A stretch of 6,218 nt of DNA, taken from an uncultured Alistipes sp. GTDB lineage: Bacteria; Bacteroidota; Bacteroidia; Bacteroidales; Rikenellaceae. The position numbers and the translations under genes were made by a program. Positions 1-6,106 of this stretch are shown here, one piece after another. Each line of letters begins with the position of its first letter. The stretch's first letter is position 1. Where the stretch lies: contig CAAGKW010000035.1 of the NCBI GenBank assembly GCA_900770585.1, positions 1 to 6,218 of the forward strand, read 5' to 3'. Below the pieces are notes generated by a model. The model did no database searches. It was not told the DNA's origin and saw nothing but the letters and a program-made list of their open reading frames with translations.

Positions 1-1
1 C

Positions 2-682
2 GCTATCGAATTTGCCAAGGCGAGTGCCGATGTCGCATTCACCGATTTGGCTATTGATGACAATGCAAAGGCAACCGAGGCTGAGATCGCAGCGTTTGGT
101 ATCAAGTGCAAAGGTTACGCTTCGAACGCAGCTAATTTTGAGGATACACACAATGTTGTTGCTGAGATTCACAAGGATTTTGGTCGCATTGACGTGTTGG
201 TTAATAATGCAGGTATCACTCGCGACGGACTGATGATGCGAATGAGCGAGCAACAGTGGGATATGGTACTGAATGTCAACCTGAAATCGGCATTCAACTT
301 CATTCACGCTGTAACTCCCATTATGGCTCGCCAAAAGGGCGGATCGATCATCAATATGTCGTCGGTTGTAGGCGTTTCGGGTAATGCTGGCCAATGTAAC
401 TACTCGGCATCAAAGGCTGGTATGATCGGCCTTGCAAAGTCGATTGCTAAGGAGATGGGACCTCGCGGCATCCGCGCGAACGCTATCGCACCCGGCTTTA
501 TCATTACCGAGATGACCAACGCTCTGCCTGACGAGGTAAAGGAGGGCTGGTATAAGCAGATCCCTCTGCGTCGTGGTGGTACGCCCGAGGATGTGGCTAA
601 GGTCGCTCTGTTCCTTGCGTCGGATATGTCGTCGTATGTTAGCGGTCAGGTGATCCACTGCTGTGGCGCAATGAATTGCTAA
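2..682 (+). CDS. fabG: 3-oxoacyl-[acyl-carrier-protein] reductase FabG, 5'-truncated by the window edge
   Basis: This is an SDR-family ketoreductase that uses NADPH to reduce 3-oxoacyl-ACP to 3-hydroxyacyl-ACP in the cytoplasmic type II fatty acid synthesis cycle. The frame is open from base 2, and 226 residues are visible. FabG proteins are usually about 244-248 residues, so roughly 20 N-terminal residues are missing, including the TGxxxGIG nucleotide-binding loop. Visible SDR landmarks are NNAG (bases 203-214), the catalytic Ser of MSSVVG (362-364), and the Tyr and Lys of YSASK (401-403 and 413-415). The PGFI segment and the C-terminal GQVIHCCGAMNC tail follow. In the tail, the second Gly of the usual Gly-Gly pair is Ala (668-670). 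The nearby TTG at 47 is internal Leu, not a start. The gene ends at a hairpin terminator shared with the convergent phosphatase gene. The family call is very secure. FabG rather than another SDR rests on the close overall pattern. Confidence 0.93.
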   Translation, partial: AIEFAKASADVAFTDLAIDDNAKATEAEIAAFGIKCKGYASNAANFEDTHNVVAEIHKDFGRIDVLVNNAGITRDGLMMRMSEQQWDMVLNVNLKSAFNFIHAVTPIMARQKGGSIINMSSVVGVSGNAGQCNYSASKAGMIGLAKSIAKEMGPRGIRANAIAPGFIITEMTNALPDEVKEGWYKQIPLRRGGTPEDVAKVALFLASDMSSYVSGQVIHCCGAMNC

Positions 683-701
683 TACGTTGCTTATTAAATA
701 T

Positions 702-737
702 AAAGTCTCGCTTATTTCAAGCGGGACTTTATTATTT
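702..737 (+). terminator. Intrinsic terminator between fabG and the convergent phosphatase gene, probably bidirectional
   Basis: An 11-bp stem pairs 702-712 (AAAGTCTCGCT) with 720-730 (AGCGGGACTTT), with one G-U wobble and a 7-base loop at 713-719. It is followed on the plus strand by the T-rich stretch ATTATTT (731-737). On the minus strand the A-rich left arm and the AT-rich bases at 691-701 read as a weaker T-rich tail, so the element may also end the phosphatase transcript. The phosphatase stop codon (732-734) sits at the right-hand foot of the stem. Confidence 0.8.
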
Positions 738-1208
738 AAGACACTCATCAAGCAGACCTTCACAGGCATCTTCCAATAGGTCGAGCACGATTTCGAAACC
801 CTCGCGACCTTCATAATATGGATCGGGAACGTAGTGCGCATCGGGGTGTGAACGGCAGAAATCAGTCATTCGATCGATCTTCATCGCGTCCGCGCGGCTG
901 GGGGCAAGTCGGTGTACCGACTCGTAATTATAGTCATCCATCACGATAATGCGATCAAATCTATCGAAATCGGCCTCGCGGATTGGTCGAGCACGGTGCG
1001 TGAGGTTGTACCCACGATGTGAGGCCGCAGCTCGCATACGCGAATCTGGCAGATCGCCCGCGTGCCCCGAATAGGTGCCGGCCGAATCAATCTCGAAGCG
1101 ATCCGCAACCCCGCGCTTTTCGACCAAAGCTCGCATTACACCTTCAGCTGCCGGAGAACGACAAATATTACCGAGGCACACGAACAAAATTCTATTTTTA
1201 TCAGCCAT
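732..1208 (-). CDS. Low-molecular-weight protein tyrosine phosphatase
   Basis: This is a cytoplasmic low-molecular-weight phosphotyrosine phosphatase of 158 residues, a typical length for the family. The P-loop CLGNICRS lies at residues 11-18, with nucleophile Cys11 and phosphate-binding Arg17 of the CX5R motif. The DSAGT segment (41-45) and the general-acid loop with Asp129 in DPYY (129-132) are both present, so the enzyme should be active. In other bacteria such enzymes dephosphorylate tyrosine kinases of capsule or exopolysaccharide export, or arginine-phosphorylated proteins. The substrate cannot be read from the sequence, and no kinase gene is in the window. The ATG at 1206-1208 places the P-loop about ten residues from the N-terminus, as is usual. 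The start lies 21 bases after the mtgA stop with no terminator between, so the two are probably cotranscribed, with the phosphatase second. Family certain; physiological role unknown. Confidence 0.93.
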   Translation of the reverse strand: MADKNRILFVCLGNICRSPAAEGVMRALVEKRGVADRFEIDSAGTYSGHAGDLPDSRMRAAASHRGYNLTHRARPIREADFDRFDRIIVMDDYNYESVHRLAPSRADAMKIDRMTDFCRSHPDAHYVPDPYYEGREGFEIVLDLLEDACEGLLDECLK

Positions 1209-1229
1209 AATATCAGTTATTTATATTTA

Positions 1230-1979
1230 TTACTTCTTGTTTTGCTTACGCTTGTGGGCGGCTTTGCGATTATCGACATATCTGTCATATCGCTCGCGTG
1301 CCTCAGCAATACACTCCTCATCGAAAGCAATAGTTCCCATAAGTGGCATAAGTCGCTGTATCTGAGAGGCGCGCTTATTGAGATATCTTGTCGGATGTGC
1401 TGGGTCGCGCTGACGTGGGTTTGGATATGCCGCAACAATCAAAGCTGCCTGACGCTGAGTGAGTTTCGATGATGAGCGACCAAAGTAGTGCTGCGCAGCC
1501 GCCTCGGCGCCATATACACCATTACCCATTTCGATTACGTTTAGATAGACCTCCATAATGCGCTCCTTGCCCCAGATGTGCTCGATCAGAAAAGTGAAAT
1601 AAACTTCTAAACCCTTTCTAATCCAAGACTTTCCACTCCAAAGAAACACATTCTTTGCGGTCTGTTGCGAGATGGTACTTGCTCCGCGCTGACGCTTGCC
1701 GCTATTACGCTCGTCGATGGCATCGTATATTGCCCCCAGGTCGAAACCTCGATGCCCCAAATAGTTATTATCCTCTGAGGCGATTGACGCACGTACTAAG
1801 TTTGGCGAGATCTCGTCAAGTGGCACCCACTTCTTGTTGATGTCGGCGCCGTTGAGTGCTCGCGAGATCATCAGTAGTGTAATCGGCGGATTGACCCAAC
1901 GATACACTGCCGTCAGTGCAATGCTCAATACAAACATCGCAACAACTACCTTTAATACAATGCGTAACGCTCTTTTCAT
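1230..1979 (-). CDS. mtgA: Monofunctional biosynthetic peptidoglycan transglycosylase MtgA (GT51)
   Basis: This enzyme polymerises lipid II into glycan strands on the periplasmic face of the inner membrane. It has 249 residues, close to E. coli MtgA, and has no transpeptidase domain. A single N-terminal membrane anchor spans about residues 7-27. The GT51 motifs follow in order: SEDNNYLGHRGFD (68-80) with catalytic Glu69, RGASTISQQTAKNVFLW (98-114), RKGLEVYFTFLIE (121-133), then MEVYLNVIEMGNGVYGAEAA (142-161), where Glu143 is probably the second catalytic acid. The FLW.GKSWIRKGLE stretch and the spacing to AAYPNP (183-188) are characteristic of MtgA rather than of the GT domain of class A PBPs. 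The first motif has Tyr where Phe is usual. The last dozen residues form a lysine- and arginine-rich tail, which would lie in the periplasm. The ATG at 1977-1979 follows a good Bacteroidota -7 box (2008-2015) and gives a sensible anchor. The phosphatase gene follows in the same unit. Confidence 0.95.
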   Translation of the reverse strand: MKRALRIVLKVVVAMFVLSIALTAVYRWVNPPITLLMISRALNGADINKKWVPLDEISPNLVRASIASEDNNYLGHRGFDLGAIYDAIDERNSGKRQRGASTISQQTAKNVFLWSGKSWIRKGLEVYFTFLIEHIWGKERIMEVYLNVIEMGNGVYGAEAAAQHYFGRSSSKLTQRQAALIVAAYPNPRQRDPAHPTRYLNKRASQIQRLMPLMGTIAFDEECIAEARERYDRYVDNRKAAHKRKQNKK

Positions 1980-2007
1980 CTATCGACAATAGCTTTCATT
2001 ATCAGTG

Positions 2008-2015
2008 CAAAGATA
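2008..2015 (-). promoter_or_regulatory. mtgA: Putative Bacteroidota -7 promoter box for mtgA
   Basis: The minus strand reads TATCTTTG here, a full match to the Bacteroidota -7 consensus TAnnTTTG. It lies 28 bases upstream of the mtgA ATG, giving an inferred leader of about 20-25 bases. A -33 TTG at the expected spacing is not obvious. The nearest upstream TTG is about 26 bases from the box, several bases too far. Confidence 0.55.
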
Positions 2016-2056
2016 ACGTTTGATTTCGATTTTTTCGCATACAAGTGGCAGGATAA

Positions 2057-2090
2057 TTGACATAGAACGCCCAAGCACAAAACAAATTTG
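2057..2090 (+). promoter_or_regulatory. Weak candidate promoter for the DoxX gene
   Basis: ATTGACA at 2056-2062 supplies a possible -33 TTG, and CAAATTTG at 2083-2090 resembles TAnnTTTG with one mismatch in the leading TA. The spacing between them is 23 bases, slightly long. The box ends only 4 bases before the annotated ATG, so a transcript from it would have almost no leader. No better plus-strand promoter is visible between 1980 and 2094. Confidence 0.25.
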
Positions 2091-2094
2091 AATT

Positions 2095-2553
2095 ATGTGG
2101 CGCAAAATACTGAACGTACTTTCGTGGCTCTCATCGGATCGTTGGTTCGACTCGGCCATACTCTTTATGCGAATTTTTATCGGGGCGATGATGCTCACGC
2201 ACGGCATCGGCAAGTTGCAGAATTACAATGCAATAGTTAATTCATTCCCCGATCCGTTAGGGATCGGCAGTGCCGTTTCGTTTGCGATAATAACCTTTGT
2301 CGAAGTTGGTTGCTCGGTGCTGATTATTATGGGATTATTTACGCGTTTGGCTTCTCTGCCTTTGATTTTCGGAATGTTCGTTGCGACGTTTATTGCCTTT
2401 CCAGATAAAAGTTTTGCAGCGGGCGAGCTTTCGTTCGTCTATATGGGCATATATATAATGTTGCTGATTTCGGGAGGCGGACGGTACGCCATCGATGCGT
2501 TTATGTTCCCCTATTGGACGGCTGAACGAATTGGAAATAAAGGTAAAATATGA
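2095..2553 (+). CDS. DoxX family inner-membrane protein
   Basis: This is a small integral membrane protein of 152 residues with the DoxX layout. It has four predicted hydrophobic helices at roughly 20-40, 58-81, 84-102 and 112-127. Family hallmarks are the first-helix pattern LFMRIFIGAMMLTHGIGKL (23-41), the FPDPLGIGSAVS segment (51-62), Glu70 in helix 2, the GELSFVYMGIY stretch (110-120) and the SGGGRYAID turn (126-134). DoxX proteins are named after a thiosulfate:quinone oxidoreductase subunit, and some relatives take part in oxidative-stress or redox membrane complexes. Most, including this one, have no assigned reaction. The ATG at 2095 adds about 20 soluble residues before helix 1. An internal ATG at 2167 would start within helix 1, so 2095 is preferred. 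The gene stands between divergent mtgA and the next operon, which has its own promoter, so it is probably transcribed alone or read through weakly. Confidence 0.88.
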   Translation: MWRKILNVLSWLSSDRWFDSAILFMRIFIGAMMLTHGIGKLQNYNAIVNSFPDPLGIGSAVSFAIITFVEVGCSVLIIMGLFTRLASLPLIFGMFVATFIAFPDKSFAAGELSFVYMGIYIMLLISGGGRYAIDAFMFPYWTAERIGNKGKI

Positions 2554-2615
2554 TCGAAGAAAGGTCAATAGGTCGAATTTCGATTGCTTTTAAATATTTT
2601 TTATAATTTTTTAAA
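2554..2615 (+). other. AT-rich intergenic region after the DoxX gene with a weak inverted repeat
   Basis: ATCGAA (2553-2558) can pair with TTCGAT (2579-2584) across a 20-base loop. T-rich sequence follows to about 2612. The short stem and large loop make this a poor terminator, although the T-rich run could help termination. The same AT-rich run lies directly upstream of the next promoter box and may also act as an upstream promoter element. No gene is visible here. Confidence 0.3.
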
Positions 2616-2623
2616 TATCTTTG
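2616..2623 (+). promoter_or_regulatory. Putative Bacteroidota -7 promoter box for the three-gene envelope unit
   Basis: TATCTTTG is a perfect match to TAnnTTTG and is identical to the box before mtgA on the other strand. It lies 44 bases before the ATG at 2668, implying a leader of roughly 35-40 bases. A -33 TTG at normal spacing is missing, but 2588-2615 is almost entirely A and T. The box also argues against translation starting at a TTG upstream of it at 2584. Confidence 0.6.
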
Positions 2624-2667
2624 TGCCCGCTAATTACAGACAAGAAATTAGAGCAATAAAGATTGTT

Positions 2668-3192
2668 ATGAAGTTGAAATCGATTATACTCACTATTGCC
2701 GCACTCGTTGTTGCGACTACCCTCTTTGCGCAGCCACTCGAAGAGCCTCGCAAGGTTGAAAATCCCGAACTGACAGACTTGAAAAAGAATCCGACACAGA
2801 TACCGCATTGGGGCGAAGTGAATCTGCTGATTTTCTATGCCGATCCAGACCACCCCAGCCAGTGCGCCGATTTCTGCCGAGATATGGAGGATAACCATCG
2901 CGCAGCAGGCGATAATATCTATGGAATAGGCATTGTGAATCTGAAAGATGCGCCCCTGTTGCCCAATGCAATTGTCTGCAAGATTGCACACAATCGCACT
3001 AAGAAGAATGGCGCAACGATCTTGGCCGACCCCGATCGCATAATTCCAACACAGTGGGGCTTAGGTGATTGCAACAATAAATTCACGATGATTCTGATCT
3101 CGAAAGAGGGCGAATTGGTCTACTTCCACAAAGGTGAGTTCTCCAAAGAGGACGAGATAGAGTTTTATAAAGCCATCGAACCTTATCGTTAA
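2668..3192 (+). CDS. Secreted thioredoxin-fold protein resembling YtfJ
   Basis: This is a 174-residue exported protein. Residues 1-21 form a signal peptide (Lys-rich start, hydrophobic core, probable cleavage after LFA at 19-21). There is no lipobox Cys, so it should be soluble in the periplasm. The mature part has a thioredoxin-like pattern: strand NLLIFYADPDHP (52-63), a helix with Cys66 and Cys70, a second strand IYGIGIVNL (84-92), then ADPDRIIPTQWGL (120-132), strand FTMILISKEGELVYFHKGEF (139-158) and a final helix. The 'VNLKDAP ... D.D....W.L ... VLI.K.G.LV...G' order resembles E. coli YtfJ, a periplasmic protein of unknown function. The usual CXXC is absent. Cys66 and Cys70 form CX3C, and Cys104 and Cys135 are elsewhere, so classical disulfide exchange is uncertain. 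The ATG at 2668 is chosen because it begins the signal peptide and follows the promoter box. The gene ends 3 bases before the outer-membrane barrel gene, which suggests coupled translation. The fold is fairly sure; the family name is less so. Confidence 0.72.
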   Translation: MKLKSIILTIAALVVATTLFAQPLEEPRKVENPELTDLKKNPTQIPHWGEVNLLIFYADPDHPSQCADFCRDMEDNHRAAGDNIYGIGIVNLKDAPLLPNAIVCKIAHNRTKKNGATILADPDRIIPTQWGLGDCNNKFTMILISKEGELVYFHKGEFSKEDEIEFYKAIEPYR

Positions 3193-3195
3193 TAG

Positions 3196-4455
3196 ATGAA
3201 ACGAACGATATTTGTCGCATTGTTTGTGTTGAGCGCATTGAATATTACGGCTCAGAACAATGAACAACTAATCCGCGACAACGATACAATTCGATATACA
3301 TACACACCGCTGGCGGCAACCGTAAATGATACGATTGCCCCTACTGCCGTTTCTATATCGCCAGATTCGTTGGCGTTGGACACTACAAAGCAGCGCAACT
3401 CGATTTTTCGCCGTTTGATTCGCTACTTCGAGCAGGCGAACGAAGATCGTACGCAGGAGAAAAAGTTTGACCTCACGTGGGTGCTTGGTCCCAGCTATTC
3501 GGCCGTCACGAAAGTGAGTCTTGGCATATTGGCGTCTGGTCTGTATCGAATCGATCGTACTGACACGATCACCCAGCCTTCGAACGTATCGCTTTATGCA
3601 AACATCTCAACTTCGGGTTATTACAAGGTTGGTGTGCAGGGTCTTAATCTGATTAACCGCAACCGTCATCGCATAAAGTATGATGTTTCGTTCGCCTCGA
3701 TGCCGATCGATTATTGGGGTATCGGTTACGAGATGGCGCTGGGCGAGAAGTCGTCAATGGTTGAGAAACGTTATCGCATTGACGCAGAGTACCAGTATGA
3801 AATGGCACGAAATTTCTTTGCTGGCGCAGCGCTTGATTTCACCCACGCGGCAGCTCGCAAGGTAATGAACCCCGATTATCTGCTCGGTCAGCGCGATAAA
3901 TATACGGCAACAGGCTTGGGCGTTTCGTTGCAGTACGATAGCCGAGATTTCGCTCCGAATCCATATAAGGGCATACACCTCAATCTGCGCGAAACGTACT
4001 TCCCCGCAGCATTGGGCACGACTGCAACTATTTGGCGCACTACCTTTACGGGCAACTATTATCAGCGACTTTGGAAGGGTTGTACGTTGGCGTTCGATGC
4101 ATATATGGAGTACAATTCTTGCAAAGAGGGCGAGGTGATTCCGTGGTCGATGGTGGCTCAGTTGGGTGGAGGCTATCGTATGCGCGGTTACTATCTGGGA
4201 CAATATCGCGACAACGGTATGATCGAGGTGCAGGCGGAGTTGCGCCAGAAGATTTACAATCGTCACGGCATTGCGGTATGGGTCGGAGCCGGAAATGTCT
4301 TCCCGCATTTCAAAAGCTTCAAATGGAACCAAACTCTGCCCAACTATGGTATCGGTTACCGTTGGGAATTCAAGCACCGAGTCAATGTCCGCATTGATTA
4401 TGGACGTGGCAAGCACGGCGGCTCGGTGGTCTTCAATGTTAATGAAGCATTCTAA
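3196..4455 (+). CDS. Short Omp85/BamA-TamA-like outer-membrane beta-barrel protein without POTRA domains
   Basis: This 419-residue outer-membrane barrel has a signal peptide at 1-19 (cleavage near ITA|Q). A linker rich in Asp, Thr and Ser (about 20-65) and a short charged helix, FRRLIRYFEQANEDR (71-85), come next. The barrel runs from about 91 to 419. Omp85 hallmarks are YDSRD (247-251) with NPYKGIHLNL (255-264), the loop-6 motif GGYRMRGYYLGQYRD (325-339), in which MRGY replaces the usual (V/I)RG(F/Y), the GAGNVF strand (364-369), and a terminal strand ending in Phe419, as expected of a BamA-recognised barrel. There is no room for POTRA domains, so this is a short member. Omp85 proteins insert barrels, export proteins or help lipid transport, but the role of POTRA-less members is poorly known. 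The ATG lies 3 bases after the YtfJ-like stop, and the next gene begins 3 bases downstream. The superfamily call is strong and the function open. Confidence 0.86.
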   Translation: MKRTIFVALFVLSALNITAQNNEQLIRDNDTIRYTYTPLAATVNDTIAPTAVSISPDSLALDTTKQRNSIFRRLIRYFEQANEDRTQEKKFDLTWVLGPSYSAVTKVSLGILASGLYRIDRTDTITQPSNVSLYANISTSGYYKVGVQGLNLINRNRHRIKYDVSFASMPIDYWGIGYEMALGEKSSMVEKRYRIDAEYQYEMARNFFAGAALDFTHAAARKVMNPDYLLGQRDKYTATGLGVSLQYDSRDFAPNPYKGIHLNLRETYFPAALGTTATIWRTTFTGNYYQRLWKGCTLAFDAYMEYNSCKEGEVIPWSMVAQLGGGYRMRGYYLGQYRDNGMIEVQAELRQKIYNRHGIAVWVGAGNVFPHFKSFKWNQTLPNYGIGYRWEFKHRVNVRIDYGRGKHGGSVVFNVNEAF

Positions 4456-4458
4456 TCT

Positions 4459-6105
4459 ATGACAAAACATTCAAACCAAAATAACAATACACGCTACTCT
4501 CGATTGCTGATCGCTGCGTTCGTCGCAACATTGATGTTGCCGGCGTGCGTGCTGATCTTCACCGATGGGTATTCGCTGTTGCGTGCGCTGTCGGCTGTGT
4601 TGCTACCTACGGGCTTCTATCTCTTATGGGGCGTGGCGCACAAACGTAGCGGAATGATGGTCTGCTGGGGACTGTTGTGGTTTATCTTGGCGGCATTGCA
4701 GTTGGTTTTGCTGTATATGTTCGGTGACTCAATCGTTGCAGTAGATATGTTCACCAACCTCTTCACTACCAATACGAATGAGGCGGGCGAGCTGCTGAGT
4801 AATATTTGGCCGATGGTGATGTTTGTGGTGGTGCTGTATCTGCCTGTATTGGCATTGGCAGTGCGTTCGTTGCAACAAGGCTATACGATTGCACCCGCAA
4901 CGCGTCGAACAGCAGCCAAAGTTGGCGCTGCGATGATTATTGCAGGTTGCGCGACTATGCAATTCAATGTTTTCCCGTTTAATGTGGTTGAGAACATCTA
5001 TCGCTCGTTCGATGAGTATGTGAAGGTGCGTCGCTACCCCACTACATCAGCCGATTTTACATTTGAGGTTAAGCACCACAAGACAACTGACCAGCGCGAA
5101 ATATATGTAATGGTGATTGGCGAGGCTGCACGTGCAGCGAATTGGCAGTTGTATGGCTACGATCGTCAGACCAACCCACTGCTGAGTGCCGAAGAAGATG
5201 TGGTTGTCTACAAAAATGTCGTGACTCAGTGTAATGCAACGCATAAAAGTGTGCCGCTGATTCTTTCGTCGGTGTCGGCGGATAATCATTCGGAAATATA
5301 CGCCCGTCGTGGCATTGTGCAATTATACAAGGAGGCGGGTTTTCGTACTCTTGTAGTGTCGTGTCAGGCTCCTAATCGAGGTCTTGTGCAGCAGATGTGC
5401 GACGAAGCTGACCAAACGATCTATATGAATGGTCAGCGTGATGGCGCAATGCTTGAACCGTTACGTAAAGCTATCGCTGCGGACACTTCGGATCTATTTG
5501 TGGTTCTGCATAGTTATGGCTCTCACTTCAACTATCGCGAACGCTATCCCGATAGTTTCTCGCACTATACACCCGATGACGATGTATCGATTTCGAAGAA
5601 GAATCGCGAGCGTATGGTTAATGCTTACGACAACTCGATTGTCTATACTGATTGGTTCTTAACAGAGTTGATAGGCCTTTTGCGCAACACCAACGCCTGC
5701 TCGGCGATGTTCTACTGTGCCGATCACGGTGAGGATCTCTATGACGATGATCGAGGTCGATTCCTGCACTCGTCGCCTACGATCTCCTACTATCAGGCAC
5801 ACGTAGCCTGCTTGGGCTGGTATTCGGATAAGTGGCAGGAACATTATCCCGACAAAGCCGCGGCCGCTGTGGCTAATACAATGGCGCCAGCATCGACACA
5901 TAGCGTCTTCCACACGGTGGCTCAGTTGGCAGACATCGAATCGAAATATATTAAAGATGAGGTGTCGTTGGTGAGTGACGATTTCGATTATTCGGTCGAG
6001 CGTCACTATCTTGATGACCACTGCAACGCACAACGATATGGCGATATGGGTATGCGGGAGGCCGATTGGGAGCAATTCACAATAAAAGGGATTACCGATC
6101 TGTAA
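4459..6105 (+). CDS. Phosphoethanolamine transferase-like inner-membrane enzyme (EptA/CptA type, sulfatase fold)
   Basis: This is a 548-residue inner-membrane enzyme with five hydrophobic helices at roughly 15-35, 39-59, 66-88, 117-138 and 153-170. A linker and a periplasmic alkaline-phosphatase-like catalytic domain (about 212-505) follow. Compared with the known EptA/MCR-1 active site, all key residues are visible: Glu222 in GEAAR, nucleophile Thr261 in NATHKSVP, His356 in LHSYGSHF, Asp422-His423 in ADHGED, and His437 in FLHSSP. LYGYDRQTNP (231-240) and NAYDNSIVYTD (388-398) are further family signatures. Such enzymes move phosphoethanolamine from phosphatidylethanolamine to lipid A phosphates, core sugars or other glycolipids. 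Lipid A decoration lowers binding of cationic peptides. The acceptor here cannot be told. Seven cysteines lie in the periplasmic domain, and some may form disulfides. The ATG 3 bases after the barrel stop is the first in frame and gives a short cytoplasmic N-terminus. The gene is last in its operon, before a strong terminator. Activity is likely; the acceptor is unknown. Confidence 0.9.
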   Translation: MTKHSNQNNNTRYSRLLIAAFVATLMLPACVLIFTDGYSLLRALSAVLLPTGFYLLWGVAHKRSGMMVCWGLLWFILAALQLVLLYMFGDSIVAVDMFTNLFTTNTNEAGELLSNIWPMVMFVVVLYLPVLALAVRSLQQGYTIAPATRRTAAKVGAAMIIAGCATMQFNVFPFNVVENIYRSFDEYVKVRRYPTTSADFTFEVKHHKTTDQREIYVMVIGEAARAANWQLYGYDRQTNPLLSAEEDVVVYKNVVTQCNATHKSVPLILSSVSADNHSEIYARRGIVQLYKEAGFRTLVVSCQAPNRGLVQQMCDEADQTIYMNGQRDGAMLEPLRKAIAADTSDLFVVLHSYGSHFNYRERYPDSFSHYTPDDDVSISKKNRERMVNAYDNSIVYTDWFLTELIGLLRNTNACSAMFYCADHGEDLYDDDRGRFLHSSPTISYYQAHVACLGWYSDKWQEHYPDKAAAAVANTMAPASTHSVFHTVAQLADIESKYIKDEVSLVSDDFDYSVERHYLDDHCNAQRYGDMGMREADWEQFTIKGITDL

Positions 6106-6106
6106 T

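Noticed and set aside
410..841. Minus-strand open frame of 143 codons across fabG, the terminator and the phosphatase end
   Set aside because: It overlaps two well-supported genes and a terminator, has no recognisable domain, and reads as a shadow frame.
2553..2600. Possible terminator after the DoxX gene
   Set aside because: The stem is only 6 bp with a 20-base loop, too weak to call a terminator. It is recorded as a weak intergenic feature only.
2584..2667. Extension of the YtfJ-like gene to a TTG start at 2584
   Set aside because: The extension would span the TATCTTTG promoter box and put 28 extra residues before a clear signal peptide that begins at the ATG at 2668.
3754..4470. Minus-strand open frame of 238 codons opposite the Omp85 gene
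   Set aside because: It is long, but it lies antisense to a barrel gene with clear motifs. It has no promoter-like box or known fold and is best explained as a by-product of codon bias.
5122..5136. GEAAR in the transferase looks as if the Thr of the familiar GETAR motif, perhaps the nucleophile, has been lost
   Set aside because: In MCR-1 the Glu of GETAR is the metal ligand, and the nucleophile Thr285 is 39 residues later in a ...TAYSVP segment. The equivalent Thr261 is present here in NATHKSVP (codon 5239-5241), so the active site is complete.
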